This document shows, piece after piece, positions 35,192-46,560 of a stretch of DNA of 64,000 bases. Source of the DNA: Austropuccinia psidii (taxonomy: Eukaryota > Basidiomycota > Pucciniomycetes > Pucciniales > Sphaerophragmiaceae); contig JALGQZ010000012.1 in the NCBI GenBank assembly GCA_023105745.1, positions 46,087,035 to 46,151,034 on the forward strand, given 5' to 3'. The notes beneath the pieces were generated by a model. That model worked only from the letters and a program-made list of their open reading frames with translations. It searched no databases and was not told the DNA's origin. The stretch's first letter is position 1. Every line of letters begins with the position of its first letter. Both the position numbers and the translations under genes were made by a program.

Positions 35192-37215
35192 CTTGATTTA
35201 TGGAACTTGCTTCTTTTTTTACTGGTAATTTTTCCCACTCAATTAATTTAAAGCTGCAAAAAATTCCATTCTTTCTGGTGGTGTGGTATTCCATACCTAT
35301 TCTGCCAAGGTTCAAATCCACAATATCAAAGCAAAAAATTGAATCAACAAAATATATATATATATACATAAAATAAAGATAAAAATTTTCAAAGAAAAGA
35401 AGAGAATTATATCATAATAACAAAAATAAGTATTATACTTGAATCTAAATCAAATTTCACCTATATTCTTGTATTTCCTCAACCCCATCGCATAAATAAG
35501 TATCTAGATATCATGCATTAAAGAAAAAGAATAGTACTATACACTTTATACTAGTTACAAGAGTATTTTTGAAAATCATTCAGCTTGTTTTAATATTCAA
35601 TATGAATAAGCATTTTTAATATTAAATAAGTGAGACCATTACTCCTAAAACATCATGTGTTACATTTCTTCACCTAAAAAAGACACTTACATATACGTTA
35701 ACATAGTGTTACGTTGCTCAATCCCCACTTAAAATCCAATAAAAAACCATTACAGGTATCATTTAAAAATTAAGTTTTACATAGAAAAATAATCAATTAA
35801 ATACAGCTCAAGGATGTGCAGAAGACAAATAAGGTCACTAGAGATAAGAATACAGTTTAAAAAAAATGGTGTGATAAACCAAAAATATGGTTCAATATCT
35901 GTATCAAATGAAACCATTTCAAATTTAACCACCAAAAACATTTTCTCTGGGCTGTGCATAATAAGAATAAATTTTAGTCAAAATATCAGTCTAATTCAAA
36001 AAAAATGGTCCAATAAACCAAAAATATGGTGCAATATCTTAATCAGATTACACCATTTTAAATTTGACCACTAGCAAAAATGTCTCAAGGCTGTGCAGTA
36101 ACAATAGTAAAGTTCAGAATGGTTCAACAAACAAAACATATGGTGCAATATCTTGATCAAATGAGACCATTTTCAATTTACCCACCAGCAAAAATGTCTC
36201 AAGGTGGAATTTTTTCTAAGCCCCTTGTTTTTGGAAGGCTTTATGGAGGGCCCAAAAGGCAAAAATAAAGGGCCACTCTCCCTGTTCCCCCATGCTTCTG
36301 ATTCAGACAATAATCTTGAGGATAAAAACATCCCTTCTCTAGTAGGATAATCTAGTCTTATATTGAAAAAATAAGTAAGTAGGCTCAGTATCTTATATTA
36401 TTATTTATGATTGATTAATGAAAGATATTTATAATATCAATGAGAGAGCTCAATATTATTCATTAGTCTTACCATTATAGTGTTAGTGTTGAAGTAGTTT
36501 TAAAGATATTATCATTAGTAATCTCATCAAATTGATTAATAGACCTTCTTTGTAGAAGGGATATAATATTATCCTTATATTAACCAGAAACACCCTTATA
36601 TCATTATCTTAAGCTTAAATCATTATAGCAATATTGATAGTCTTATAAGCTTACCTTTAAAAGTTTTAATTAGCTATCAAGATTATTATTGATATCAATA
36701 GTTATCTTAAAAAATATTCTTTGAATATCTCAAGTATTGAACAAAGAAATCCTAGAAGAATTAATTAAAAATAATTATATAGTCAATAAAAAGAAGTTAA
36801 GCAAACCTCAATTATTATTAAAAAAATATATTAGCTATCACCATTATTATCATAGCAATACTTTATTGGTAGACTAATAGAGACTGCTAAAGAAAATTCT
36901 CTTATTGAAAAGCCACAAAACTAAATAATTGATTTGTGATCTCATCAAAAGGGTATTGTTTAAGTATATTTAGAGGGGCAGCTAATACACCTCAGCACCC
37001 ATGTTTATTGGCTAATTTTGAAGTTTAAAAAAGACTCACCAATAATTTCCCCCACAAGGTACTGCCTATTATTTATCCCAAAAAAATGGAGTTCCAAAGT
37101 CTGGTGTTCCAACAGTGGCATTTAAATCCCAAGTATCATTGATAAGATCACATTATAAATATTGAAATTAAAATATTCATCACTTAAAAAAACATTGTTT
37201 TAAATAAAAATTATC
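35192..37215. other. Region between element E and the gag of element F
   Basis: AT-rich, with a tandem repeat at 35813-36210 described separately. Near 37090-37130, TGGTGTTCCAACAGTGGCAT resembles a primer-binding site for element F, which would put the end of an F 5' LTR just before it. I could not find the matching second LTR, so no boundaries are given. Confidence 0.4.
35813..36210. repeat. Three imperfect tandem copies of a 113-140 bp unit
   Basis: The words AAAATATGGT(T/G)CAATATCT recur near 35881 and 36021 and, as ACATATGGTGCAATATCT, near 36135. Each is followed by ACCATTT...AATTT-ACCAC and then a GGCTGTGCA or CTCAAGG block. It has short chance frames, but I see no coding signal. Confidence 0.65.
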
Positions 37216-40200
37216 ATGGAGAAATCATCATCAGCAAAGAAGTCAATAACATTGGAGTAGGAATTACAGAAAGAGTAGTCCATTATTGAAGAATTAGGTC
37301 AGAAAGAAAGTGAAGCAGAGGTTTTTTCTTATTTAGAGAATGATGAAGAATTTCAGAAGAAAATTTTTCAATTATAGAAGGCTATGAAAAGAGCTTCAAG
37401 AAGACATGGAAAGAAGATAAAATAAAGTCAATACTCACCTGAAACTACTGGGGATGCAACTATTGAAAGAATTCTCAGAACCCAGAAACCATCACCATTG
37501 CCAACCCCAAAGACATTTGTGACATCCACACCAGGAAATTTTCCAAGAGCTGAAATATTTGCAAAAAGGGTAAATATTATGACACCAACTCAGCAACCTG
37601 AAAAAGTTACAATACCCACAAGAAATATTGTTAAAATAAAGGCAGAGGACTATAGCTCAACTTTGATGGAAGTGATATTGAGGATTTTATCAAGAGAGCT
37701 GAAAGGATGGAATCAGTTAAAGGAGAAAATGAAAGGGATTGGGAAATGCAAATAGCATTTTGGAGTGAGGATAAAGATATCAGATATGAAATTGAAGGAA
37801 TTCCAGGATATGAAATGGAGCATTGGGATCAATTGATAAAAAGAAATGATCAGTAAATGGTTAAAGGTGGAACCAGAAATAATACATAGTAAAGATTCAT
37901 TAAAAAGACTATTTAATCAAACTCAACAGTAACAACAAGTCAAGAGCTTGTCCCAATAAGATTTCTGGAATATGACATAATTTAAAAATATCTTCTAAAT
38001 TATGGGTATATAAAAAAAGGAAATGATTATCATGAGGATGTCTTTTATTATTTATCACCAGAAATTAGAAGTAGTGTTACTCAAGAAATTATTAAGGACA
38101 GGGCCATGGTTCAAGAAAGAGATGGAGCATATATCTTACCTGAAAGGGATATTCTCAGAAATTATATCAAGGCAGAATTTGAGGCAGCAGTATTTATTAA
38201 AGGAAATTGAAAATTATCAAAGTCAGATAAAATAAAAGTACAAAAGAACCAGTTTTAAAGATGAAATTTGGGTGGAGGGTATCAAGAAAATGAAGAATAT
38301 TACCAAGAAAATAAAGAAACCATCACCTCAAGAGGCCCATGCCAATGAAGCCACAAAAAAAGTAAAACCAATGAAGAATGTTTTAGACCAACTGAAAGAA
38401 CTATAACCTGCTGTTAATTCACCAAAGAAGGTCTGCAAGGATAAACAAAACACACAAGGGTAAGGATTAGCATCAAATGCACAACTATTCAGACCGAGAA
38501 ATACCCAGCAACCTTTACCTTCAAATTATCAACTTTATGTGCCAGAAAAAAATTATGCAGCTACCTGGCAGAAGATATGGAAAAGAGGATTTTCAGTAGG
38601 CAAGGACTAAATTTTCTTTACCCTAATTTCCAAAGATTACCCTCAGAGGGAACCAAATCTCCAAAGGATTTAGTAAGGGAATTTGATAAGGAGAAAAAGG
38701 AAATCTCAAAGAAGATAATTGAAAATACTCTATCAAGACCAAAAGATCCAGAGATATTTCAGCCAAAGAAGGAAGGAAAAAAATCTTCAATTGCTCAAGT
38801 AGAAGACTGGGGTAATTGGGAACCACCAAAAGTATGTTCACTCACTGAGATGTTAGAAACACATGCTACTCTCAGATAGACAAAGCAATGATTGGCTAAG
38901 CAAGAAAGCCAAAATAAATAAGATTCTCAAAGTGAAAAACCCATACTACCAGTAACATATCCTGAGGATGAGGCTGAAGAAGGTATTAAGATAGATGTTA
39001 CAACTAAAAAAAAGATAAAAATACTACAGGAAATGAAACATTTGAAGGAACTGGAATTAAAGAAAAAGAGAATTTTGAAGAGGAAAGTGAAAAGTTAAAT
39101 AAAAAGATGGATCATCATAAAACTGAAAAGAAGGAAATAATAAAGAATGAGAAATAATTCAAACAAAAATTAGCCATTGAAAATGTGATAAATAAAATCT
39201 TGGAACAAAAAATTAACTTAACATTGGACAAAATGTTATCAGTTTCCCCAACCTTCATTCACAGGCTGCAAGGAATTTCTCTTGAAGAAAAGGAAGCTAT
39301 AAAATCAGTTAGAACTTTGGAAATTAAAGAGGATATTATTTATATAAGGATTAAAGAATTTGAAAAACCAAGACTTCATTATGCCTGTCCTCTTGGGTTT
39401 ATGCAATTATTTGTTGGAAAAGAAGAATATCCACTAATGGCACTAGTTGATACAGGATCAGAGCTCAACATAATCACTGAAGATTAAGAAATAAAAGCCT
39501 CACTTCCAAACAAAAAGCTCAAAATGAATTTAAAAGGAATTGGCAGACATAAAACATCATTGATTGTACTAGCTGAAGTCACACAAGTAATTTTGCCTTA
39601 TGGAGAAGAAAAAGAAATTGATTTATACATTTTCAAGGGAGAAGGACATACAGTCCTTGAAAAGCCCTTCCTGGCATACAAAAAAATCAGACTGGACTTT
39701 TCACAGAAACAGGGTGAAATATCTAGCTATCAAGAAGCATATGGCATAAGATAATATATGCCAATATACAAACCTCATATGTTAGGATGGCAAAGAGGAC
39801 TACCAAGAGGAATTGAGATGTTTTCAATGGGAAAAATAAAATATTGGTTTAGAAAAGTAAAATTAAAAGAAGCTGAAGATAGATCTAAAGCAAAAATAAA
39901 AAGTATTTTTAATTTAACTAAAAACAGAAATTATCAAAAGATCAAGTCTTTAAAATGTAATTTAGCTGAATGCTTATCCATAATGGATAGGGGAATAGAG
40001 AATTAATCTCAGGAGGAAGTGGAAGGAGAAAAAGAGGTAGAAGCACAAGATCCAGAAAAAGGACCATCCATAGAAGCACTATCAAGCCAAATCAAACCAG
40101 AAGATCCAAAGTAATTAGCCTGGTATTTAGACAATGCAATAAAATAAAATAAGGAATGGGAAACCTTTTATCCCAAAAAGTGGGAGGAATGGATAAACAG

Positions 40201-40770
40201 AAATCTACCACCTTAAAATGAATATGATGATTATATAAAAAACAAAAACCTCAAGTAAACAACTTAAGCTTAAGCCCATGCCTTGACTTCTGGAAAAATT
40301 ATGATGAACCTGAAAACAACAAGAGGTATATATGGAAAGAAGATGGAAAATCAAATTGGTATATGGAAGAAGTGAATGAAAAGGAGTATAAGGAAAAGAG
40401 AATAATCTATAGGCCGATTTACACCAATATTATGTTATATCAGGTTTTTTTTAATGGCTCAGAAGTTTTAGAGGGACCACCAATACATAGTAGAAAAAAT
40501 ATGATTGACATATTTTCCAAGGAAGAATCCCTGCAAGATATGAAAATTGAAATAAAATCAGAAATGAACAATGATCAATACTATGAAAACTCATTGGAAG
40601 ATCCTGGAACTGAAGTTATTGAATGTTTAAAAGGTGAAGAATTTATAAAGGAAAACAATATAGAAGAGTGTAATCAAACTGATGAATTCCAAATATGTGA
40701 AATTTCTCCAGATCATCCAAAGAAGAAAATAAAGCACTCTCATTCTTATGAAAATATTTGGGAGGCCTAA
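37216..40770 (+). pseudogene. gag and aspartic protease of element F, left arm, broken
   Basis: ATG at 37216 (MEKSSSAKKSITLE) begins a decayed frame: EEFQKKIFQL, MKRASRRHGKKI, SQYSPETTGDATIERI, then VTIPTRNIVKIKAEDY. After a frameshift near 37655 comes FDGSDIEDFIKRAERMESVKG and the gag-like body to about 38235. A block at 38577-38877 ends IAQVEDWGNWEPPK. The protease at 39185-39487 has LVDTGSELNIITED, an intact D-T-G. 39524-39754 adds LKGIGRHKTSLIVLAEV and HTVLEKPFLA, the retropepsin-like second half with Gly replaced by Glu. I see no zinc knuckle, RT or integrase. I recognise this as a gag-protease gene type repeated in rust genomes. Its right arm lies beyond the nested insertions at about 57343. 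Confidence 0.7.
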
Positions 40771-41235
40771 ATCAATCATGACTCTTTAAGAGAAATAAAA
40801 CCAAGATTATCTTCAAATTCAAAGCCAGAAGAAAATTTGATATAATTTAAAGTCTCACCATTGTAAAAGGATCTCAAGAGTACTATTCTTTCATATTTTT
40901 AAACCCAAAAAGCCCATGGATAATTTAAGGTTTGACTATGAAACAATAAGTAAATATTACAAATATCTCACTTATTGTACTATTAATTTATTTCTTAATT
41001 TTATAAATGAAATAAATAATAATCATAATAATAAAGAAGTATTATAGTTATGGCATAAAATTATTATATCATTAAATAAATATAATAATATAATATATAT
41101 CATAAAAATATAATCAAAAGAAATATATTAATATATTCAAAGCTCTTTATTATTGTTACCAAAAAATAATGAAGGCATAAAAAAAATTAATAACAATAAT
41201 ATTACTAATATCAAAGCTATATATTAATATAAATA

Positions 41236-41363
41236 GGGTGTTGGTACAAACACGTAAGCAAATTGGTAAAAACACGTAAGACCTTACGTGTTTTTACTAA
41301 AAACTTACGTGTTTTGGCCATAATTTTGTAAAAACACGTAGGTTCTTAGTAAAAACACGTAAG
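41236..41363 (+). repeat. MULE 5' terminal and subterminal repeats
   Basis: After GGGTGTTGGTA come copies of ACACGTAAG at 41250, 41272 and 41355, inverted copies CTTACGTGT at 41283 and 41304, and a variant ACACGTAGG at 41334. Such arrays are typical transposase-binding arrangements. The first two copies and the first inverted copy form a nearly palindromic stretch. Confidence 0.75.
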
Positions 41364-41860
41364 GGGTGCCCTGGGCCCATTTTCAATTAAAAATGAAACA
41401 CCATTGGGCCTGTATTGGGCCAAAACATGCCCAAAAGAGGTTTTTTTCCCCACAAAACCTCTCTAACTCCCAATTGTTTCAGATTTTTTTGCCCAGCCCC
41501 CCCCCAAAAAAACAAACAAGCTCAAACACCCCAAGAATCCACATTATCCCCACCCCAAACCATTTTTTTTTGGAAAAACAACATTACCAAAGCCATTTTG
41601 CAAAGCTTTTCACACTTTTTTTTCTTTTTTTCCCCCAAAGACTGCATTTTCCACCACAACAACCTGCTTCAAAGCCTCTCAATTTTCAATTTTTTACCTT
41701 CCCTCATCTATTAATCCCATATTTAAACCACTTTCTGTCACTCTTAACCACTTCTGTTCATTTTTCACACCTTTTTCACATTTCAAAAGGTTCTTACCCC
41801 ATTCCAAATCCCCCAATTCCCCCTTTTTTTTTACTTTTATACATAATTTTCATTAAAAAA
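41364..41860 (+). other. MULE 5' untranslated region, pyrimidine-rich
   Basis: Strongly biased to C and T on the plus strand, with long C and T runs, ending just before the transposase ATG at 41861. An open frame runs through it from 41366, but it is a Pro/Phe/Ser-rich composition artefact. Such CT-rich tracts often lie upstream of fungal starts. Confidence 0.5.
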
Positions 41861-41947
41861 ATGCTTCAACCCCCCACTGAAGGTGAATTTCAGACCCTTG
41901 AGCTTCTTTGGCAACATGTGCATAATGTTGCCAGGGCTCAGGGGTAT
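41861..41947 (+). pseudogene. MULE transposase, N-terminal arm
   Basis: ATG at 41861 gives MLQPPTEGEFQTLELLWQHV and then HNVARAQGY. The last codon is TAT at 41945-41947, where element B is inserted. The frame resumes at 51992 with AVSTLRSNMTHNQ when element B and one copy of GGTAT are removed. This restored reading is direct evidence that the gene existed before the insertion. It begins the FAR1-like zinc-finger domain. Confidence 0.85.
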
Positions 41948-43759
41948 TGTGAGCCTTAGAGGTAATTTCATATACCCAAAAGACCACAAATACAGAAATA
42001 ACATATTAATATAAATAAAATAAATTTATTTATATTATTAAAATAAAAATAAAAATATAAATATAAAATTATATTAAAAATAAAAAAATAATTACAATTT
42101 AAAAATAAAAATACATTAAATTTTGTAAGTATAAAATTACATTTATACTTGAAAAAAATTAAGTAAAAATGAAATTTTAACAAAATTATGAAAAAAGAAA
42201 TAAATTTGGAAAAAAGTTAAATAAAAATTATTATAGCTTTTTATCCAATAAATAAACATATAAAAATTATTTCACCATTGGATTCCTCATAAAAAATCAG
42301 ATGGGGTTACCTCTGAGTGAAATTCTTGTAACTCAACTCTAAATAAGCTTAAATTAAGTTTTTAGTATTTTCAATACAAAAGTTGAAAATCCTCAAAACT
42401 TTAATTTAATTCACACCACATGTGGTGTTAACCATCAATTTTTGTGTTAAAATTGAGGTGTTGTGTTTAGTTTAGAAGTTATGAGGAATTGAATTCAATT
42501 GAAATGTCAAAATGTGCGCGTTTATTACATAAGTGAACTTTGATTTACATATGAGGTGTCAATTACTACTGTATTGTACTGTACAATTCAATTGAATTAC
42601 ATATGTAAATTATAAGTATAATACATGATGAGGAATTAAAGGAAAAATAAATTGGAAAGATTAAATTTGGGGGGGAAAAGGAACTTCAGCTCTAAGGGGG
42701 AGCTAGACCCCCAAAATCCTTGCTGACAGGCGTGGGATGTCAAAATTCATGCAAAAGTTCATCACTTTTGGCCTGGAATTGAGTTACAGGGTCTGTGGAC
42801 TCAATTGATGATGAGGTTTTGATACCAACTGGGGTAGTTTTAGCTGTTGCCAAGAGGGTAAAACTACCCTTAAGATAAAACAATAATAGTAAAAACAGTT
42901 TTAACTGGTTTTTACGCCTCTGACACACATTCTGACGTGTTTTGAAGGCTCTAGGCCTGGTATTGCTATAGTAATGGCCGATTTAAGGGTCTAAAATGGC
43001 TAAAAATGGCTTAAACCAGCCCTTTTTGGTCTAAACCAGGGTTCAATGATGCCATAATTGGCTTTCCTGTTGTCAGACTGTTTTTCACGACTGACAAGAG
43101 TAAATTTTACTTTTGGAGTAAGAGAATTGATGGCTATAAAAGAATGTCTTCTTTGCCCCACTTTTCTCTTCATGTTAGAATCTTTTCCTTTTATAATTAG
43201 TTTAAACATTGTTAAACCAATCCATAAAAGATTCCAACCACCTTTTTTAAATCATTTGAAACCTTTTAACCACTTGAAAAAATCATTATAATCATTGTTT
43301 GTAACTCTTATAATGATTTTTACCCCTGAACCACCCCAAAAGTGAATTAAAGCATCTTTCATCACTGTAAACTTTGTCACTTTGTTTCCAAATTCACTCT
43401 GGTCACTTTTGGGCATGTTTTCTCTTTAAAATTCTTTTTAAAGACTTTGTTCTTTAATTAATTGCTTTCAGTTCTTTGCTCAATTAATTCCAATTGAAAT
43501 TGCTCTTGAAGAAATTTCTTTTGTAGCCTTAAAATATCTCTTGTAGAGTATTTTTTGGATAAATTTTTATTGTTGGTAAAACAATAAATCTTTATAATAT
43601 TATTTTTTTATACTAATAAAGTTATAAACAATAAAATTGGCATGTTTTCTCTTAAAAATAATATTTTTTACTATTTTTAATTGATTTTTACCCTATACAA
43701 ATTTTGAGGACAGGAAAAGTAGTTGATTTTTAATCAAAGTTTCATATCCACACCTTACA
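41948..43759 (+). repeat. 5' LTR of element B
   Basis: 1812 bp, TGTGAGCC...CCTTACA, nearly identical to 50160-51986. It keeps the perfect palindrome ACACCACATGTGGTGT (near 42414). Confidence 0.95.
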
Positions 43760-43779
43760 TTTGGGGGCCCAGCCGTGAT
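43760..43779 (+). other. Primer-binding site candidate, element B
   Basis: TTTGGGGGCCCAGCCGTGAT, identical to element A. Confidence 0.7.
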
Positions 43780-43982
43780 ATTTTACCTGTGACATATTTT
43801 TTTACTCTTTTTAAATCTTTTTTCTTATATTGAAAAAATTTAAAAACATATAAAAAATACTTATAATCCAAAAAATCCATAAAAAATATGTTTTTTTCAT
43901 ATTATAAGTGAGGCTTATATTTTTATTTCTTTTTTGAAATATCTTTTTTTACTTAATTAATTGGCTTTTTCATTAATTTTAG

Positions 43983-44894
43983 TGTCTGACAATGTGGTAA
44001 GACAAGAAAACATTGAAACAGCCTCAAACGTCACCAGCATTGTTCCTGCAAGCACTATTAATTTAGACCATAATAGTACTGCTATTGTGACTCAAAATAA
44101 CCAACCTGAACCAATATCTTCTTAATTGATTAACTTGGACATAAGTAATACCCTTCAGAAAGCTAAAAATTTGGCCAATAGTAAGTTTTTGACGTAAAAA
44201 TACTATTTTAAACCTTTTTAAACCATAATTATGCCTTCAACCAGGTCAGGAGCCAGCTACAACCCCTCAGGCAGCTCCCAAAAGGGTAATAGACGTGGTT
44301 ATGGCAGAGGCCAATCAGGTACAGAAGGAAAAGGGTCAGTTGATGACTTCCAAACAGCTAAATTGGGTCATTCTGAAGCTGATAAGACTATCTTACCTTC
44401 AAAAAGAGCTGACACCGCCACAACAAGCCTCTGTGGACATATACAAAGCCAGCCACAGTGCATACAACAATGCACTTCAATTCAAGGAGTACCAGATCCT
44501 TGCAGACCTGTGGAAGAATTGCATGAATTCTTACCTGACAGTAAGAAAATTCCTGGGACATCCCAACACTTGCAAATTGCTCAATGGATGGCATCCATTG
44601 ATGGAGAAGAAAAACATGATGCTTTTGACACTAGAATGGAGGAAAAACAACCCTCCACCACCCAAACCAGTGCCAAAAACAGCCCCAGTGGCCAGCACCA
44701 GCAATTCCAACGTGAAAAAACAGCCACAAGTTCCAAACAAGGGCAAAGGGAAGGCACCAGCCCCAAAACCTTACAGCCAGGGCTACAGAATCCCAAAGAT
44801 TCAGCAGGATGCCATGGAAAATGTATTTCAGATGTCCAGAACCATGATGGAATTACAGAAGAAGGAGGAAGCCAGATTAAGATTCCAGAAATGA
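43983..44894 (+). CDS. Spliced overlapping-frame protein of element B
   Basis: Leader exon 43983-44180 starts after 'cattaattttag' and ends at a GTAAGT donor in phase 1. The acceptor 'ttcaaccag' ends at 44244, a 64-nt intron as in element A. The join reads AN-S-QEPATTPQAAPKR and continues through the +1 frame to 44894. Conserved blocks with A are ASVDIYKAS, FKEYQILADLWKNCMNSYL, KFLGHPNT and the end GYRIPKIQQDAMENVFQMSR, then MMELQKKEEARLRFQK. This copy has one nonsense change in the leader exon (TAA at 44124, GAA in element A), and its in-frame leader ATG is changed to GTG. The exon 2 frame is uninterrupted. The upstream gag frame is open through the same DNA, so both frames were kept. Function unknown. 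Confidence 0.55.
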
Positions 44895-46560
44895 TTTCTG
44901 ATATATTTGATTCCATCCCAGAGTTGTATGATGCTATAAATGACGTGAAAAAACATCTTTCTGATAAAAATGAAACCATTTGTAACAACATTAAAACAAA
45001 CAACCTGAGTCTGTGCCAAATTAATGAAACACTTATGTGTTTGGAAAAAGTTTCAAGAACAATTGAAAATTCCAATAATGATAATTGTTCTAGCAATAAA
45101 CTAAATGAACAATCTGCTATTATTAAAGAATTAACAGATAAATATTATAAATTCAATATTGATGACATAATTGAAACAAGAATTAAACAAGCCATAAATA
45201 TTATCAAAACAGATAACAAGAAAGTCCTTGATGACATTTCAAATTCATTTACTGAAGTAAAGACATATACCATTGCCTTGAAAAAGTGTTTTGATGCTTC
45301 ACAAGAAGAAGTATCAAAATTATCAATGAAATTGAACCAAGTCACTGCTGATAATACAAGACAGACAGGGTTATGGCAAGAACTGACACATAAGGAAGAC
45401 ATGTATAAAATTGAAGTAATAAATTTAATACAAAGCTTCCAACATGAATACAGAAATTCCCAAAGGTGTAGCAACAGTAAAATGAATAACATTGAACAAA
45501 TACTGAACACCTTACCAAGAATGTCTACACCTCTAAATCAAAATGAGGGCACAAGAATTCCAAATCCACAAGTATTGGATCCTGATAATTCACAATTAAA
45601 AAATGAATTATCCACTTCTTTTCATAACTTGGAACCATCAATGGGCCAAGCACTCTTGAAAAAAGTTCCAAAACTTAAAAAATGGCCTCACTTCAGTGGT
45701 GAAGGAGAGTATGACCATATGGAATTCATTAGAGGTATTGAAATGATCAAAGAGGATTTTGAATTACCAGACAGATTGGTAACAGCCAGGTTTAACACCT
45801 TGTTTACCAGATCAGCTCACAGATGGTACATCAAAATAAGACAAGCACATGGACACCAGAGTTGGACTTGGTGGAAAACCCAAATCATCAACAAATGGGC
45901 AAATGATGCTTGGAGGTTTAAAGTTGAAACAGCCTTTGAATCTGCCAAATTTAATGCTGATAAATACAAAGCTTTACCATGGTTTTGCCAACAAAAGGAC
46001 AGATTAACAGCATTATATCCTGACATGTCAGAATTTATGATCCATAGAAAAATTCTGAGACAATGTGGAGGTGACGTAGAGCATGCTGTCAAAAGCAGGA
46101 CTACTGAACAATCTTCAGCAGAGGATATTATCAATATACTAGAAGAAGTAACCACCAGAACCAAAATTGGTTCTAGTAGGGTGAATCTCAAAACAAGGTT
46201 TAATACACCTTGAAAAGATTCTATGGACAAAAACCCCAAAGAAAATTCTAGTAATATTAAGTATAAATCTTCAGATACAGTCAGAAAGTGCCATATTTGC
46301 CAAAGCACCACCCATTTAGCCAATAAATGTCCAAAAAGGGGGAAAATCAATGAAATTGGCATTGAAAAAGAAGACATAACTGAAGACAATTCAGATGATA
46401 AGTCATCCATATTTTCTGAATCTTCAAAAGATATAGAAAATATCAATGCCACTTTTGACATCATGGAATCTTATTCCCACTTTCCACAATTAAGCAATGG
46501 TCAAGTTCATTTATCAAAATTTCAAGATGCACAACTTATGAAGACAAAACCAAACAGAGG
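44231..46560 (+). pseudogene. gag of element B, one in-frame stop
   Basis: ATG at 44231 (MPSTRSGASYNPSGSS) opens 660 codons, the longest gag in the window. It has a Gln/Ser/Thr-rich N-terminus, helical middle and capsid-like domain (KWPHFSGEGEYDHMEF, HRWYIKIRQAHGHQSWTWW, WANDAWRFKVETAFE). A TGA at 46211-46213 sits where element A has TGG (Trp), so it is a nonsense change. The same frame resumes with the zinc knuckle CHICQSTTHLANKC, an intact CX2CX4HX4C, and an acidic Asp/Ser-rich spacer. The first ATG lies inside the proposed intron, so only unspliced RNA would give Gag-Pol. Confidence 0.9.

Noticed and set aside
41366..41860. Upstream part of the 197-codon Pro/Phe-rich open frame as an extended N-terminus of the transposase
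   Set aside because: Homopolymer C and T runs with no domain; the sensible start is the ATG at 41861.
46211..46213. In-frame TGA between capsid and zinc knuckle in element B as a programmed readthrough site
   Set aside because: Element A has TGG at the same codon, so this is a nonsense mutation.
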